Notes: generated by a model not told the origin, from the letters alone. Counted from the first letter of the stretch, positions 25,650 to 35,859 are shown. The stretch is 64,000 nt of DNA from Lentibacillus cibarius (GCF_005887555.1 NZ_VCIA01000001.1:558001-622000), one strand, 5' to 3'. Made by a program: numbers and translations.

Positions 25650-26921
25650 TTATTTATAACTAATTAAAAAGTATTTCTTTTTCCCGCGCCGGATAATCGT
25701 GAATTTATCCCCGATACGGGCAGATGCATCTACTACACATTGTAGATCCTGTTGGCGTTCACCATTGATATAAATAGCGCCATTTTTAATATCTTCTCTT
25801 GCCTGACGTTTAGATGATGAAATCGATGCACTGACGAGGAGATCAATCAGACCAATATCCGCTTTAGCAGTTTCATACGTTGGCACATCTTTAAATCCCT
25901 GTTCAATATCACTGACAGAAAGATCTTGCAAATTACCACTAAACAGTGCATTCGTTATTTTCTGTGCTTGCTGCAAATCCTCCTTACTATGAACCATCAT
26001 CGTCATTTCTTCAGCGAGTCGCCTTTGCGCCTGTCGTTTTTCCGGATGATTTTCCAGTTCTTTTTGCAGTTCATCGAGTTCGTCTTGTTCCAGAAATGTA
26101 AAGTACTGCAAAAACTTCATGACATCACGGTCATCCGTGTTGATCCAGAACTGATAAAACTCGTATGGTGTTGTTTTTTCCGGATCAAGCCATATGGCAC
26201 CGCCGGCTGTTTTACCGAACTTGCTACCGTCTGCTTTTGTGATTAGTGGTACAGTCAGGCCAAATACATTGATTTCTTCCTCTTCATTTTCTCGAGAGCG
26301 ACGAATGAGCTCCATACCAGCTGTAATATTGCCCCATTGGTCACTACCACCAATTTGCAAAGTGCAGTTTTCCTGTTCGTACAGTTTCATAAAATCAAGT
26401 GACTGTAAGATCATGTAGCTGAACTCCGTATAAGAGATGCCTTGTTCTATCCGAGCTGATACCGATTCTTTGCCCAGCATATAGTTAATCCCAAAATGTT
26501 TACCAGCATCCCGGAGAAAGTCAATTATTGTCATGTTACCCAGCCAGTCATGATTATTCCGTGCGCGCGCTGCATTGGATCCATTATCAAAATTAAGCAG
26601 CTTTGCCAATTGTTGTCTAATCTTTTCACTGTATCCGTGAACTACTTTTGCTTCATTTAAAGAACGCTCAGCAGAACGGCCACTCGGATCACCAATCATT
26701 CCTGTTCCCCCACCAATTAACGCAATCGGTTTATGTCCAGCTCGCTGAAACCGTTTCAACATGATAATCGGAAGTAAATGCCCAATATGCAGGCTGTCGG
26801 CTGTTGGGTCAAATCCACAGTACAAGGTCACCTGATTTTCATTTAAATGCTTTTGTAATCCTTCCCTGTCTGTTGTTTGTTGAATGAGGCCGCGTTTTTC
26901 CAAATCCTGTAAAATGTCCAT
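25650..26921 (-). CDS. tyrS: Tyrosyl-tRNA synthetase
   Basis: A 423-residue class I synthetase that charges tRNA-Tyr. Visible motifs: YCGFDPTADSLHIGHL with the HIGH signature, KFGKT (the KMSKS-type loop) near residue 230, and a C-terminal S4-like RNA-binding domain (about 355-420). An in-frame reading continues 91 codons upstream, but that stretch is the T-box leader. The true ATG at 26921 has TAGGAGTGA about 6 bases upstream and yields the family length. Confidence 0.96.
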   Translation of the reverse strand: MDILQDLEKRGLIQQTTDREGLQKHLNENQVTLYCGFDPTADSLHIGHLLPIIMLKRFQRAGHKPIALIGGGTGMIGDPSGRSAERSLNEAKVVHGYSEKIRQQLAKLLNFDNGSNAARARNNHDWLGNMTIIDFLRDAGKHFGINYMLGKESVSARIEQGISYTEFSYMILQSLDFMKLYEQENCTLQIGGSDQWGNITAGMELIRRSRENEEEEINVFGLTVPLITKADGSKFGKTAGGAIWLDPEKTTPYEFYQFWINTDDRDVMKFLQYFTFLEQDELDELQKELENHPEKRQAQRRLAEEMTMMVHSKEDLQQAQKITNALFSGNLQDLSVSDIEQGFKDVPTYETAKADIGLIDLLVSASISSSKRQAREDIKNGAIYINGERQQDLQCVVDASARIGDKFTIIRRGKKKYFLISYK

Positions 26922-26937
26922 TGCTTTCACTCCTATT

Positions 26938-27240
26938 TTATATTTGTAAAATAAAAAAACGCCCCTTGCATAAGCTAAGGGACGAGTATGTACTCGCGGT
27001 ACCACCCTTGTTGCACACATATACTTGTGCCACTTTGGGATAAATAACGGTGATGCCACCGTCTTCTTCGGTAACAGTCCAATTCGACCTAGTAATCTTC
27101 CTGCTCCAAAAGAAGAAAGCTCGAGATTGTAATTCGCCTGCAAATATATACTGGCTTCCACCAACCGCCAGTTCTCTATAACAGGGATTCGCACAGCTAC
27201 TCCGATCCTTCAACGCATTTGATATATTCTTATTAACTAT
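26938..27240 (-). promoter_or_regulatory. T-box riboswitch (tyrosine) of tyrS
   Basis: The canonical T-box AAGGGTGGTACCGCG is at 26995-27009 (minus strand). The terminator stem is at 26953-26984 with a run of seven T. Stem I lies about 27100-27220 and contains an AATTACAATC stretch whose UAC would be the tyrosine specifier codon. Uncharged tRNA-Tyr pairing with specifier and T-box would favour the antiterminator and so tyrS expression. Confidence 0.93.
26953..26984 (-). terminator. T-box attenuator terminator
   Basis: CGTCCCTT pairs with AAGGGGCG, followed by TTTTTTT on the minus strand, between the T-box sequence and the tyrS ribosome site. Confidence 0.9.
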
Positions 27241-27312
27241 TCATATCATATCTGTAATATAAATGCAATATTTGACCAACAAATTTTTATACAACGACTT
27301 CTGCTGCTATGC

Positions 27313-27318
27313 TATAAT
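27313..27318 (+). promoter_or_regulatory. Candidate -10 box of the PBP gene
   Basis: Perfect TATAAT 26 bases before the GTG start codon. No good -35 hexamer is visible at the expected distance. Confidence 0.4.
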
Positions 27319-27344
27319 AGGCATGATTCAGGGGAGGTTATACA

Positions 27345-30281
27345 GTGAAATTCAAGCAATTTTTGCAAACATGTATACATAAAATTAAATCGTTTTTTAA
27401 AAAACTGCGTGAACATCCGTATTCAAAAAAAGCGATCTCGGTCTGGAAAACAGGTAAAATACAGCAATCATCACGAATTGGTTATGATGTCATCTGGAAT
27501 ATCGTTTTATTTTTCTTGATTATTGGTGTTATTGGTGCTTTCTTTGCAGGCGGTGTCGGTGCTGGCTATTTCGCATCACTTGTGAAAGATGAACCGATAC
27601 GGGATTACGAGAACATGGAACAAAACATTTATAACTATGAGGAAACATCATCACTTTATTTTGCCAATGATAAGTATATTGGCGATGTCCGATCAGATTT
27701 ATACCGCCAGGAGGTAACACTGAAGAATGTTTCAGAAAACCTTAAAAACGCCGTTATTGCTACAGAGGATGAGTATTTTAACGAGCATAATGGGATTGTA
27801 CCAAAAGCAATCGTACGTGCACTTGTCCAGCAAGCAACAAACGCACCAATGCAATCCGGCGGAAGTACACTGACCCAGCAACTTGTTAAAAATCAGATAT
27901 TGACAAATGAGGTATCGTTCGAGCGAAAGGCAAAAGAAATTTTAATAGCGATGCGATTAGAACGCTTTTTTGACAAAGACGAAATACTGGAAGCGTATCT
28001 GAATGTTGTCCCATATGGTCGTGACGCTTCAGGTGGCAACATTGCTGGAATTCAAACCGCTGCACAGGGAATATTTGGTATTGATGCTTCGGAAGTAAAC
28101 TTAGCTCAGGCAGCATATCTGGCTGGCCTGCCGCAAAGTCCGTCCTATTACACCCCTTTCAAGAACAGTGGGGGGTTAAAAGGCGAAGAAGGTATACAGC
28201 CAGGACTTAATCGAATGAAATCAGTATTAGAGAGAATGCATGAGGCTGGGTACATAACTAAAGCCCAATTTGAAAATGCACTGAGCTATGACATTACGAC
28301 AGACTTTACCGATGAATCACCATCTCCTGTTGAAAAATATCCGTATCTAACGGTTATGGCCCAACAACGTGCCAAAGGGATTATCCAAGAACACTTAGCC
28401 AAAGAAGATGGCTATACAATGGAAGACCTGCAGAATGACGATAAATTAATGGAAGATTATGCGATACGCGCCGACCGCGCTCTAAGACAGAATGGTTATG
28501 AAATCCACACAACCATTGATAAAAAAACGCATGATACATTTCAAAAGATTGTTCAGAATTACGAACATTTTGGACCGGACTGGACAGGCTATGTGACAGA
28601 TAAAGAAACTGGTAGAAAGAAAAAAATTACTCAGCAAATCCAAACAGGCGGCATTCTAATTGAGAATAAAACCGGCCGGATTATCGGTTTCGTAGGCGGA
28701 CGGAATTCTAATAAAGACAGTCAGTTTAATTTTGCCTTTCAATCCAAACGGTCAAACGGCAGTACCATGAAGCCAATACTCACGTACGCACCAGCCTTTG
28801 AGCAAGGTGTTATCCAACCGGGAACACCGATAGCCGACGTCAGAAAAACTTACTCCACTCCTAGTGGCGGTTACACACCACACAATTATGGCGGTGGATA
28901 CCACGGGATCGTTCCAGCCCGGAAGGCACTTTATAACTCGTATAACATACCGGCCATTAAAATCTATGACAAAATCAGAGGTCAGGATCCAGTCAGCGAA
29001 TTTTTGGAACCTATGGGAATAACGTCAATACGCGACAATGAATATACGCATCTTTCACTCGGTATAGGTGGAACGACTGATGGCGTGTCTGTTGAAGAAA
29101 ATGTCAATGCATTTGCGACATTTGCTAATCAGGGAAAGTTTGTCGATGCTCATTTAATAGAACAAATTACCGACAAAGAAGGCAATGTCGTATTCGAGTA
29201 TAATCCAGATCCAGTCGACGTATTTTCTCCGCAGACAGCCTATCTCACAGTGGATGTTATGCGTGATGTAATCGACCGCGGGACAGCGACCTACTTGCAA
29301 TCACAGCTAAAATATAATCATGTTGACTGGGCAGGCAAAACCGGTACATCACAGAATTATAAAGACGCCTGGTTCGTCGGGGTAAACCCGAATGTATCCA
29401 TGGGTGTCTGGATTGGTTACAGGAAAGGAAAAAATATTCGATGTCCGTCCTGCTCCTTAAGCTACAGTCAGCGTAATGAGAAGCTGTGGGCCCAATTAGT
29501 TAACGCAGCGTCTGACATAAACCCGGAACTGATGGCACCCGAGCAGAAATTTGAACGACCAGGTGGAATTGTGACACGTAGCTATTGTGCCATCTCTGGA
29601 AAGCTTCCTTCAGATCTTTGCAAAGAAGCTGGACTGATTAAAACGGATATTTTCAATGCCAAATATGTGCCAACAGAAAAAGATGACAGCCTGATAAGAG
29701 GTTCGTATGTAATTGTTGATGGAAAGGCTGTCTTAGCAGCGGAAAACACGCCTAAAGAGTTTGTTGAAGGTGATGGGATTACATTTAATCCGGAATTTCT
29801 GAAACGAAAAGGCTATGACCAGCTCAATAATCCCTCCACCTTATTCCCAAGCACTAACCGAAAAGCATGGGAAAAGATAGGCTTGCCACAATCAGATGTC
29901 AGTAACAAGGTGGTTGAAAACGATGGTAAGAAACCATCCGCTCCTGGGGCTGTTAAAGCTTCCGGCAGTAAATTAACCTGGAACCAATCAAGCAGCAGCG
30001 ATGTTGTCGGCTACCGTATTTATCAGGCTAAAAAGCCAAATAGTTCCTTTAGACTTATCGGAAACACAACCGGAACAAAGTTTACCTTTACAGATAAAAA
30101 AGCGGTATACCGGGTTAAAGCGGTGGATTATTTCGGACTTGAATCAGCAGCTTCCAAAGAGGTACTTGTTGGTGACTTTTCTAAATCGGAAAACGAAAAG
30201 TCCGGTCATAGTAATAACGCCGCCGAGGGCAATAAGCAGAATGAGAATGCAAATAAAAATTCCGAATCAGAGAAGCAATAA
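27345..30281 (+). CDS. Class A penicillin-binding protein with FN3 domain
   Basis: A 978-residue bifunctional peptidoglycan synthase. A basic cytoplasmic tail and one membrane helix (about 50-75) are followed by the GT51 glycosyltransferase domain (ATEDEYFNEHNG near 140, GGSTLTQQLVKN near 170). The transpeptidase domain has catalytic serine in NGSTMKP (about 475), SYN in YNSYNIPAIK (about 530) and KTGTS (about 665). A fibronectin type III domain lies near 860-945, then an Asn/Lys/Glu-rich tail. The GTG start at 27345 has GGGGAGG 7 bases upstream. It occupies the place between tyrS and acuA where B. subtilis has acsA. Confidence 0.93.
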   Translation: MKFKQFLQTCIHKIKSFFKKLREHPYSKKAISVWKTGKIQQSSRIGYDVIWNIVLFFLIIGVIGAFFAGGVGAGYFASLVKDEPIRDYENMEQNIYNYEETSSLYFANDKYIGDVRSDLYRQEVTLKNVSENLKNAVIATEDEYFNEHNGIVPKAIVRALVQQATNAPMQSGGSTLTQQLVKNQILTNEVSFERKAKEILIAMRLERFFDKDEILEAYLNVVPYGRDASGGNIAGIQTAAQGIFGIDASEVNLAQAAYLAGLPQSPSYYTPFKNSGGLKGEEGIQPGLNRMKSVLERMHEAGYITKAQFENALSYDITTDFTDESPSPVEKYPYLTVMAQQRAKGIIQEHLAKEDGYTMEDLQNDDKLMEDYAIRADRALRQNGYEIHTTIDKKTHDTFQKIVQNYEHFGPDWTGYVTDKETGRKKKITQQIQTGGILIENKTGRIIGFVGGRNSNKDSQFNFAFQSKRSNGSTMKPILTYAPAFEQGVIQPGTPIADVRKTYSTPSGGYTPHNYGGGYHGIVPARKALYNSYNIPAIKIYDKIRGQDPVSEFLEPMGITSIRDNEYTHLSLGIGGTTDGVSVEENVNAFATFANQGKFVDAHLIEQITDKEGNVVFEYNPDPVDVFSPQTAYLTVDVMRDVIDRGTATYLQSQLKYNHVDWAGKTGTSQNYKDAWFVGVNPNVSMGVWIGYRKGKNIRCPSCSLSYSQRNEKLWAQLVNAASDINPELMAPEQKFERPGGIVTRSYCAISGKLPSDLCKEAGLIKTDIFNAKYVPTEKDDSLIRGSYVIVDGKAVLAAENTPKEFVEGDGITFNPEFLKRKGYDQLNNPSTLFPSTNRKAWEKIGLPQSDVSNKVVENDGKKPSAPGAVKASGSKLTWNQSSSSDVVGYRIYQAKKPNSSFRLIGNTTGTKFTFTDKKAVYRVKAVDYFGLESAASKEVLVGDFSKSENEKSGHSNNAAEGNKQNENANKNSESEKQ

Positions 30282-30310
30282 CGAAGAGAAAAATCCTCTC
30301 TTCGTTTTTT
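30281..30310 (+). terminator. Terminator after the PBP gene
   Basis: Stem ACGAAGAGA/TCTCTTCGT with a 6-base loop, followed by a run of seven T. Confidence 0.93.
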
Positions 30311-30405
30311 TGTTTTCTATTTTCTGTTATCACTAAAAAATGAAACGATTTTCCTGTATAATGGCAATTAAGGGCAATCAGCAACTAAATCAAGGCGGTG
30401 AACGA

Positions 30406-31059
30406 ATGAAACACGTAAAAACCTATCACTCGGACCTACGCCATACACTTGAGGGCCCAGTTGTGATTGAAGGACCACTTTCATCCGTAACGATGAACAA
30501 GTACCATTTTCATGAACAGCTGATAGCGTTCCGGCCTGCCCCAAAACAATTCGAGGCTTTATTAAGCATTGCTGACTTGACTGAGGGCCGGATTATTATT
30601 GCCAGAACGAAAGATACTATCGTAGGTTATGTCACCTATTTACACCCGGATCCAATGGAACGTTGGTCAACATTTAATATGGATAACCTGATGGAATTGG
30701 GGGCTATTGAAGTTATTCCTGCCTACCGCGGGGCAAAAATAGCCTCAGGTCTGCTGGAAGTATCCATGATGGATGATTACATGGAAAACTATATCATCAT
30801 ATCTACAGAATACTACTGGCATTGGGATCTTGATGGCACCAGATTAAGTGTATGGGACTATCGTAAGGTAATGGAAAAAATGATGGCTGCAGGTGGTTTG
30901 CTTCCTGCTCCGACAGATGACCCAGAAATTATTTCTCATCCGGCAAACTGTTTAATGGTTCGAATCGGCAATAATGTACCCGAATCATCCATAAAACAAT
31001 TTGACAAGTTGCGATTTTTACAACGACAGCAATACCGTAATATGAGGGAGGGGCTATAA
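30406..31059 (+). CDS. acuA: Protein lysine acetyltransferase AcuA
   Basis: A 217-residue GNAT-family enzyme. In B. subtilis AcuA acetylates and silences acetyl-CoA synthetase. The acetyl-CoA binding region is visible around AIEVIPAYRGAKIASGLLEVSM (positions about 105-125), where the loop pattern matches Q/RxxGxxG/A. The ATG at 30406 follows AAGGCGGTG; an upstream ATG in the same frame would add 22 unlikely residues. Its stop overlaps the acuB start (TAATG). The usual substrate gene acsA is not in this window. Confidence 0.92.
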   Translation: MKHVKTYHSDLRHTLEGPVVIEGPLSSVTMNKYHFHEQLIAFRPAPKQFEALLSIADLTEGRIIIARTKDTIVGYVTYLHPDPMERWSTFNMDNLMELGAIEVIPAYRGAKIASGLLEVSMMDDYMENYIIISTEYYWHWDLDGTRLSVWDYRKVMEKMMAAGGLLPAPTDDPEIISHPANCLMVRIGNNVPESSIKQFDKLRFLQRQQYRNMREGL

Positions 31060-31673
31060 TGCTAGTTGAGGAGATAATGAAAAAAGATGTGATAACACTT
31101 TCCCCATCAGCGACAATTGCTAACGCACTGAAGCTACTGCGGGAAAATCACATCCGGCATATTCCAATAGTCAATCAGGATAATCAGGTCGTCGGTATCG
31201 TTTCTGACCGTGATGTCCGTGATGCGACCGCATCTATCTTTAATACAGCGGATAATCAGCAATATTTGCAACAAGAACTCCAATCAATTATGAGTTACCC
31301 TGTAGTTACTGCTCATCCTCTTGATTTCGTCGAGGAAGTTGCTAGGGTTTTTTACAATGAGGGGTTTGGATGCCTCCCGGTCGTCAGCGGCAACACCTTA
31401 ATAGGCATCATTACCGAAAAGGAGATGCTGTATACAATGATCCTATTAACCGGTACGAATATCCAAAGCTCTCAGATTGAGGTGAAAGTACCACATAAAC
31501 CAGGTATCCTGCCTGAAGTGGCAGCCGTTTTCGGTAAACGCAAAACGAACATAACGTCCGTGCTTATGTACCCGTTTAATGATGATCCGAATTACAAAAT
31601 ATTAGTTTTTCGCATCCAAACAATGAACCCAGTACCACTGATCCAAGATTTGCGTGATGCAGCTATGAATTGA
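31059..31673 (+). CDS. acuB: AcuB, CBS-ACT protein
   Basis: A 204-residue protein with two CBS domains (about 1-57 and 75-135) and a C-terminal ACT domain (about 140-204). It lies in the acuABC operon, which controls acetyl-CoA synthetase by acetylation. The CBS pair probably senses an adenine nucleotide, but the role of AcuB is not known. Translationally coupled to acuA by the shared TAATG; followed 31 bases later by acuC. Confidence 0.92.
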   Translation: MLVEEIMKKDVITLSPSATIANALKLLRENHIRHIPIVNQDNQVVGIVSDRDVRDATASIFNTADNQQYLQQELQSIMSYPVVTAHPLDFVEEVARVFYNEGFGCLPVVSGNTLIGIITEKEMLYTMILLTGTNIQSSQIEVKVPHKPGILPEVAAVFGKRKTNITSVLMYPFNDDPNYKILVFRIQTMNPVPLIQDLRDAAMN

Positions 31674-31704
31674 TGTGGCCAAATAATATAGCGGAGCCAA
31701 AATT

Positions 31705-32871
31705 ATGACCTGTAAGTCTACATTTATATATACTGATAAATTCTTAGACTATCATTTTCATTCGGATCATCCTTTTAATCAACAGCGGGTATTATTAACA
31801 AAGGAATTATTGGAAGCGGTTAATCTATTGCCGAAACACTTGATTACAGCACCCCGAACGGCTACTGACGAAGAGCTTGCTCTATTTCACGCGCCTGCCT
31901 ACATTAATGCCGTTAAAAAGGCGGGAACCGGCCATCTTTCAGAAGAAGAGGGGCTGGAGCATGGTCTTGGAACAGAGGATACACCGATGTTTCGTCATAT
32001 GCACGAGGCTTCAAGTCACCTTGTTGGGGGAACACTCACTGCAGTGGATTCCGTTTTACTGGGGAATACAAATCATGCACTGAATTTGGGAGGTGGTCTT
32101 CACCACGGATTCAGCCGGAAAGCAAGTGGCTTCTGCATTTATAATGATGGTGCCATCGCAATTAAGTATATTCGAGAAAAGTATAATCTAAAAGTTCTTT
32201 ACGTCGATACGGATGCCCATCATGGAGATGGTGTGCAATGGGCCTTTTATGATGATCCGAATGTCTGTACCCTTTCCATTCATGAAACAGGACGCTATTT
32301 GTTTCCTGGAACAGGCAATATAAGTGAGCGCGGTATCAAAGAAGGACACGGATATGCCTTTAATGTGCCAATCGATGCTTTTACGGAAGATGAGTCATTT
32401 ATACAAGTATATGAATCCGTTTTCAGAAAGGTAGCAGCATTTTTTCGCCCCGATGTAATCCTGACACAGAATGGAGCTGATGCACATGTATTTGATCCAC
32501 TCACACATTTATGTACAACAACAGAGACATTTGAACGCATTCCATTGATAGCTCATGAATTGGCACATCAGTACTGTGACGGGCGCTGGATTGCCCTTGG
32601 CGGAGGGGGATATGATATGTGGCGAGTTGTCCCGCGTACCTGGGCACAAATCTGGAGTGTTATGACAACAGGTGAAACACAAAAGGCGGCGCTACCGAAA
32701 CCATGGCTGTCGAAATGGCAAAAGAAATCACCTGTTGAACTCCCTGACTCATGGAACGATAGCAAGGACATTGTACCCAATATTCCTAGAAAGCCCGAAA
32801 TAACGGAAAAAAATGAAAGATCTTTATTAAGTGCACTTAAATATACTAAAAACAAATCAGCATATATGTAA
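31705..32871 (+). CDS. acuC: AcuC, zinc-dependent protein deacetylase
   Basis: A 388-residue class I histone-deacetylase-like enzyme that removes acetyl groups placed by AcuA. Active-site elements are intact: GGGLHHGFSRKASGFCIYND (the HH pair), DTDAHHGDGVQ (Asp and His zinc ligands), and a second Asp ligand in NGADAHVFDPLTHL. The start ATG at 31705 has a modest GCGGAG site. Last gene of the acuABC operon. Confidence 0.94.
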   Translation: MTCKSTFIYTDKFLDYHFHSDHPFNQQRVLLTKELLEAVNLLPKHLITAPRTATDEELALFHAPAYINAVKKAGTGHLSEEEGLEHGLGTEDTPMFRHMHEASSHLVGGTLTAVDSVLLGNTNHALNLGGGLHHGFSRKASGFCIYNDGAIAIKYIREKYNLKVLYVDTDAHHGDGVQWAFYDDPNVCTLSIHETGRYLFPGTGNISERGIKEGHGYAFNVPIDAFTEDESFIQVYESVFRKVAAFFRPDVILTQNGADAHVFDPLTHLCTTTETFERIPLIAHELAHQYCDGRWIALGGGGYDMWRVVPRTWAQIWSVMTTGETQKAALPKPWLSKWQKKSPVELPDSWNDSKDIVPNIPRKPEITEKNERSLLSALKYTKNKSAYM

Positions 32872-32909
32872 AAAAGGCACGTGCCAAAGGCTGACTTTGA
32901 GCACGTGCC
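32871..32909 (-). terminator. Terminator after motS
   Basis: Stem GGCACGTGC/GCACGTGCC. On the minus strand it is followed by a run of T. It lies between the convergent acuC and motS genes and may stop both. Confidence 0.85.
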
Positions 32910-32969
32910 TACTCTGATCGATCATTGTTTAAAGAAGATATATCAGTTCAACTTGTTTCATTGATGATT

Positions 32970-33752
32970 TTATCTTGTCTCCTCCATGATTACCATTTCC
33001 ACCCTCCTATTCTTTCTCCAGTTAGCTTCGGATGTATTCGGAACTACCGGTCTTGTGTCCCCGAAACCCGCCGCTGTAAACCGCTCTGGGACAAAATCAT
33101 TCCGGGAAATCAGGTAACGAATCACGCTGCTCGCCCTTGCACCGGATAGTTCCCAGTTAGATGGATACCTGTAACTCGATATTGGCCGATTGTCAGTATG
33201 CCCTTCTACTCTAACATCATTCGGTATATTCTCGAGGAGGTTCCCTATTTTGTCTAAAAATGGTTTACCGGAATCAAGAACTTCCGCTTCCCCTGTTTCA
33301 AACAAAATACTTTCCTGCAGCACAAGAACAACGCCACGATCTGTTCGGTTTGCTGAAATGACATCATTCAGCTTATTGTTTTGTAAGTATTGCTCAACAC
33401 TTTCTAATAGTTTATCAAGCGAATCCTTTTTTTTCTCTTCCGTATCTTCCTCAGCACGGTCTTTGTTGCCTTTCAGATCCGATGGTGTATCGAATTCATT
33501 GGTATTCTTTCCACTTTCCTCGTCACGCGTATGTTCGGTCGGATTTTCCATCGGTACCGGGGACGGATAAAAGTCAAAAATCATCCGATTTCTGAATGAC
33601 TCTGAAATGGCATCGAATTTAGCAATATCGATTTGTGACATGGAAAAGAGCAAGATGAAAAAAACAAGAATCAGTGTAACCATATCTGAATAAGTAACCA
33701 TCCACTTTGGCGCGCCTGAATCGTCTCGCTTTTTTATTCGCCTACGCTTCAT
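32970..33752 (-). CDS. motS: Flagellar stator protein MotS (Na+-type MotB homologue)
   Basis: A 260-residue protein with one membrane helix (about 20-40). The ion-binding aspartate is in VTYSDMVTLILVFF. An acidic linker (about 65-115) leads to an OmpA-like peptidoglycan-binding domain (EGHTDNRPI and NWELSGARA, about 180-215). Neighbours ccpA and motP identify MotS, the sodium-driven stator used at high pH or salt. Its start overlaps the end of motP by 11 bases. Confidence 0.92.
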   Translation of the reverse strand: MKRRRIKKRDDSGAPKWMVTYSDMVTLILVFFILLFSMSQIDIAKFDAISESFRNRMIFDFYPSPVPMENPTEHTRDEESGKNTNEFDTPSDLKGNKDRAEEDTEEKKKDSLDKLLESVEQYLQNNKLNDVISANRTDRGVVLVLQESILFETGEAEVLDSGKPFLDKIGNLLENIPNDVRVEGHTDNRPISSYRYPSNWELSGARASSVIRYLISRNDFVPERFTAAGFGDTRPVVPNTSEANWRKNRRVEMVIMEETR

Positions 33753-34560
33753 TAACGTTTTCCCCTGTTAGTACATCGTCTTTATCCTTTTGGTTTTCCT
33801 TTTCATTGGATAAGAATGCACGCAGTTTTTCTTCAAGAATCCGAGGGTTTTGGCCGGACTGGACACCAATTACCCCTTCAATGATAATTTGCCTAGTAAA
33901 CATTTCTTCTTCTGTTTTCTGTTCTAATTTATTTTTCATCGGAATAAAGACGAGGTTAGCCATAATGGTACCATACAATGTCGTCAGAAGCGCAACAGCC
34001 ATTTTGGGTCCAAGTGTAGCAGGGTCTGACAAGCTGTTAAGCATTAGGACAAGGCCAACCAGCGTTCCAATCATTCCCCATGCAGGTGCATATTCTCCCG
34101 CTTTTTCAAGAATTGCTCGTCCACGATAATGCCGCTCTTCCATGGCTGTAATCTCAGCATTCATAATATCTTGGATAACCTCAGGCTCAATCCCGTCAAC
34201 CGCCAGTAAAATGCCCTTTTTTAAAAATTCATCATCCACTTCGTCCATTTCATTTTCCAACGCCAAGATGCCCTCCCGGCGAGCACGCTCAGCAAGAAGA
34301 ATAAACTTATCGACTAATTCCGGCATCCGCTGGTTATTTTTATGAAATGTTTCATTGATGACTTTTCCGGTCAATTTTATTTGCTCCATTTTGAAATTTA
34401 TCAGGAGTGATGCCATCAATCCGCCAATGACAACAAAAATGGAGGAAATGTCCAGAAAGGAAGTGACCCCTTCTGTCCCCCCTTTTGCAAGAATTGCGAG
34501 CATAATCATGATGAATCCAAGTGTAATGCCGATTGGTGTTAGTATATCTTTTTTTCTCAT
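33742..34560 (-). CDS. motP: Flagellar stator protein MotP (Na+-type MotA homologue)
   Basis: A 272-residue protein with four membrane helices (about 10-25, 35-52, 150-170 and 182-202) and a charged cytoplasmic loop (about 60-145) that contacts the rotor. Pro residues flank helices 3-4 as in MotA. Together with MotS it forms the sodium channel that powers flagellar rotation. Located directly downstream of ccpA, as in B. subtilis, and probably transcribed with or after it. Confidence 0.92.
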   Translation of the reverse strand: MRKKDILTPIGITLGFIMIMLAILAKGGTEGVTSFLDISSIFVVIGGLMASLLINFKMEQIKLTGKVINETFHKNNQRMPELVDKFILLAERARREGILALENEMDEVDDEFLKKGILLAVDGIEPEVIQDIMNAEITAMEERHYRGRAILEKAGEYAPAWGMIGTLVGLVLMLNSLSDPATLGPKMAVALLTTLYGTIMANLVFIPMKNKLEQKTEEEMFTRQIIIEGVIGVQSGQNPRILEEKLRAFLSNEKENQKDKDDVLTGENVNEA

Positions 34561-34623
34561 AATCCTGCTCCCCTAAAACTTTCAATTACCTGAAACAGGT
34601 TACTTCTTATATCGGCATATTTA

Positions 34624-35619
34624 TTAATTTGTTGAGTTTCTTTCGACAATCCGGTGCGGCAAAATAACTTTTTTCTCCCCTACTTCTTCTTTGTTCATAT
34701 ATTTTGTCAATAGACGCATGGCTACAGCACCGATATCATACATTGGCTGCACTATTGTGGAAAGTGTCGGGCGTACCATGGTTGCCAGTCTTGTATTGTC
34801 AAACCCAAAGACCTCAAGATCATCAGGAACCTGAAAACCTTTATCCTGAGCACCATGGATGACCCCTAATGCCATTTCATCCGAGGCTACAAAAACAGCA
34901 GTAGGCCTTTCATCCATTGTTAAAAGCTGCTCGGAAGCCTCCAAACCGGAATCATAAGAATAATCACCTTTAAGGATGTAGTCGTCATTCCAAGCGATGG
35001 ATTTTTCTTCGAGTGCGCGCACATACCCATTATATTTCTGCTTATTAATTAACGTATCATCGACACCGGAAATGAATGCGACATTGTCATTCCCCTTATC
35101 AATTAAATAGGAAGTTGCCTCAAACGCTGCAGCTTCATAGTCAATATTCACCGATGGAATCTTATTCGTTTCATCATACGTCGCTGCCAAAACAACAGGC
35201 ACGGAAGAGGTTTGGAACTGATCAACATGTTCTTCGGAGACGTCACCGCCCATAAATAAAATTCCATCGACCTGTTTCTCCAGCATGGCATTAATCAGAT
35301 GTAATTCTTTGTCTTTGTTCTGATCGGAATTACTCAAAATGATATTATACTTGTACATAGTAGCAATATCTTCAATTCCCCGTGCTAATTCCGCAAAAAA
35401 GATGCTTGAAATATCCGGAATAATAGCTCCGACCGTCGTTGTCTTCTTACTAGCCAGTCCACGGGCAACCGCATTCGGACGATATCCCAGCTGCTGAATG
35501 GTTGCCAGAACCTTTTTGCGTGTTACTGGTTTTACATTCGGATTTCCGTTGACAACCCTTGAAACCGTCGCCATGGAAACGTTCGCTTCTCTTGCTACAT
35601 CGTATATTGTTACATTCAT
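34624..35619 (-). CDS. ccpA: Catabolite control protein A
   Basis: A 331-residue LacI/GalR regulator that, with HPr-Ser-P, binds cre sites and controls carbon metabolism. The helix-turn-helix ([20 protein letters not shown]), the hinge ([15 protein letters not shown] sequence near 50-60) and the periplasmic-binding-protein core are clear. The ATG at 35619 has AGGAGGTAAAG upstream; an in-frame ATG 45 bases earlier lacks a ribosome site. Likely targets in the window are ackA and acuABC, but no strong cre site was found. Confidence 0.95.
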   Translation of the reverse strand: MNVTIYDVAREANVSMATVSRVVNGNPNVKPVTRKKVLATIQQLGYRPNAVARGLASKKTTTVGAIIPDISSIFFAELARGIEDIATMYKYNIILSNSDQNKDKELHLINAMLEKQVDGILFMGGDVSEEHVDQFQTSSVPVVLAATYDETNKIPSVNIDYEAAAFEATSYLIDKGNDNVAFISGVDDTLINKQKYNGYVRALEEKSIAWNDDYILKGDYSYDSGLEASEQLLTMDERPTAVFVASDEMALGVIHGAQDKGFQVPDDLEVFGFDNTRLATMVRPTLSTIVQPMYDIGAVAMRLLTKYMNKEEVGEKKVILPHRIVERNSTN

Positions 35620-35823
35620 AACTTTACCTCCTAGTCTGTTTACTAAAACGATTCCCTTTTTCATTATGATACTCTACAATGCCATAAAACACAAAAAATT
35701 GAAAGGGTGAATTCCTTTTGAAAGCCGCATGCTGTTTAGTTTTAAAGACGAAGCTACAGTAAAATTAATCATAAACAAAAACAGTATTATTTCATTACTA
35801 TCTATCATCCAGAAGCAATTAAA

Positions 35824-35859
35824 ATGGCACCCGTCTCGTATCCCAAGACCGGGTGCCAT
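35824..35859 (-). terminator. Terminator after aroA(G)
   Basis: A 10-bp ATGGCACCCG/CGGGTGCCAT stem with partial continuation (TCT/AGA), followed on the minus strand by TTTTAATT. Confidence 0.88.

Noticed and set aside
26922..27194. In-frame N-terminal extension of tyrS by 91 codons
   Set aside because: This stretch is the T-box leader (canonical T-box sequence, terminator). The ATG at 26921 has a ribosome site and the family N-terminus.
30328..30362. cre-like sequence TGAAACGATTTTCC near the acuA promoter
   Set aside because: The central CG is out of register by one base against the CcpA consensus, and no convincing -35 box accompanies it.
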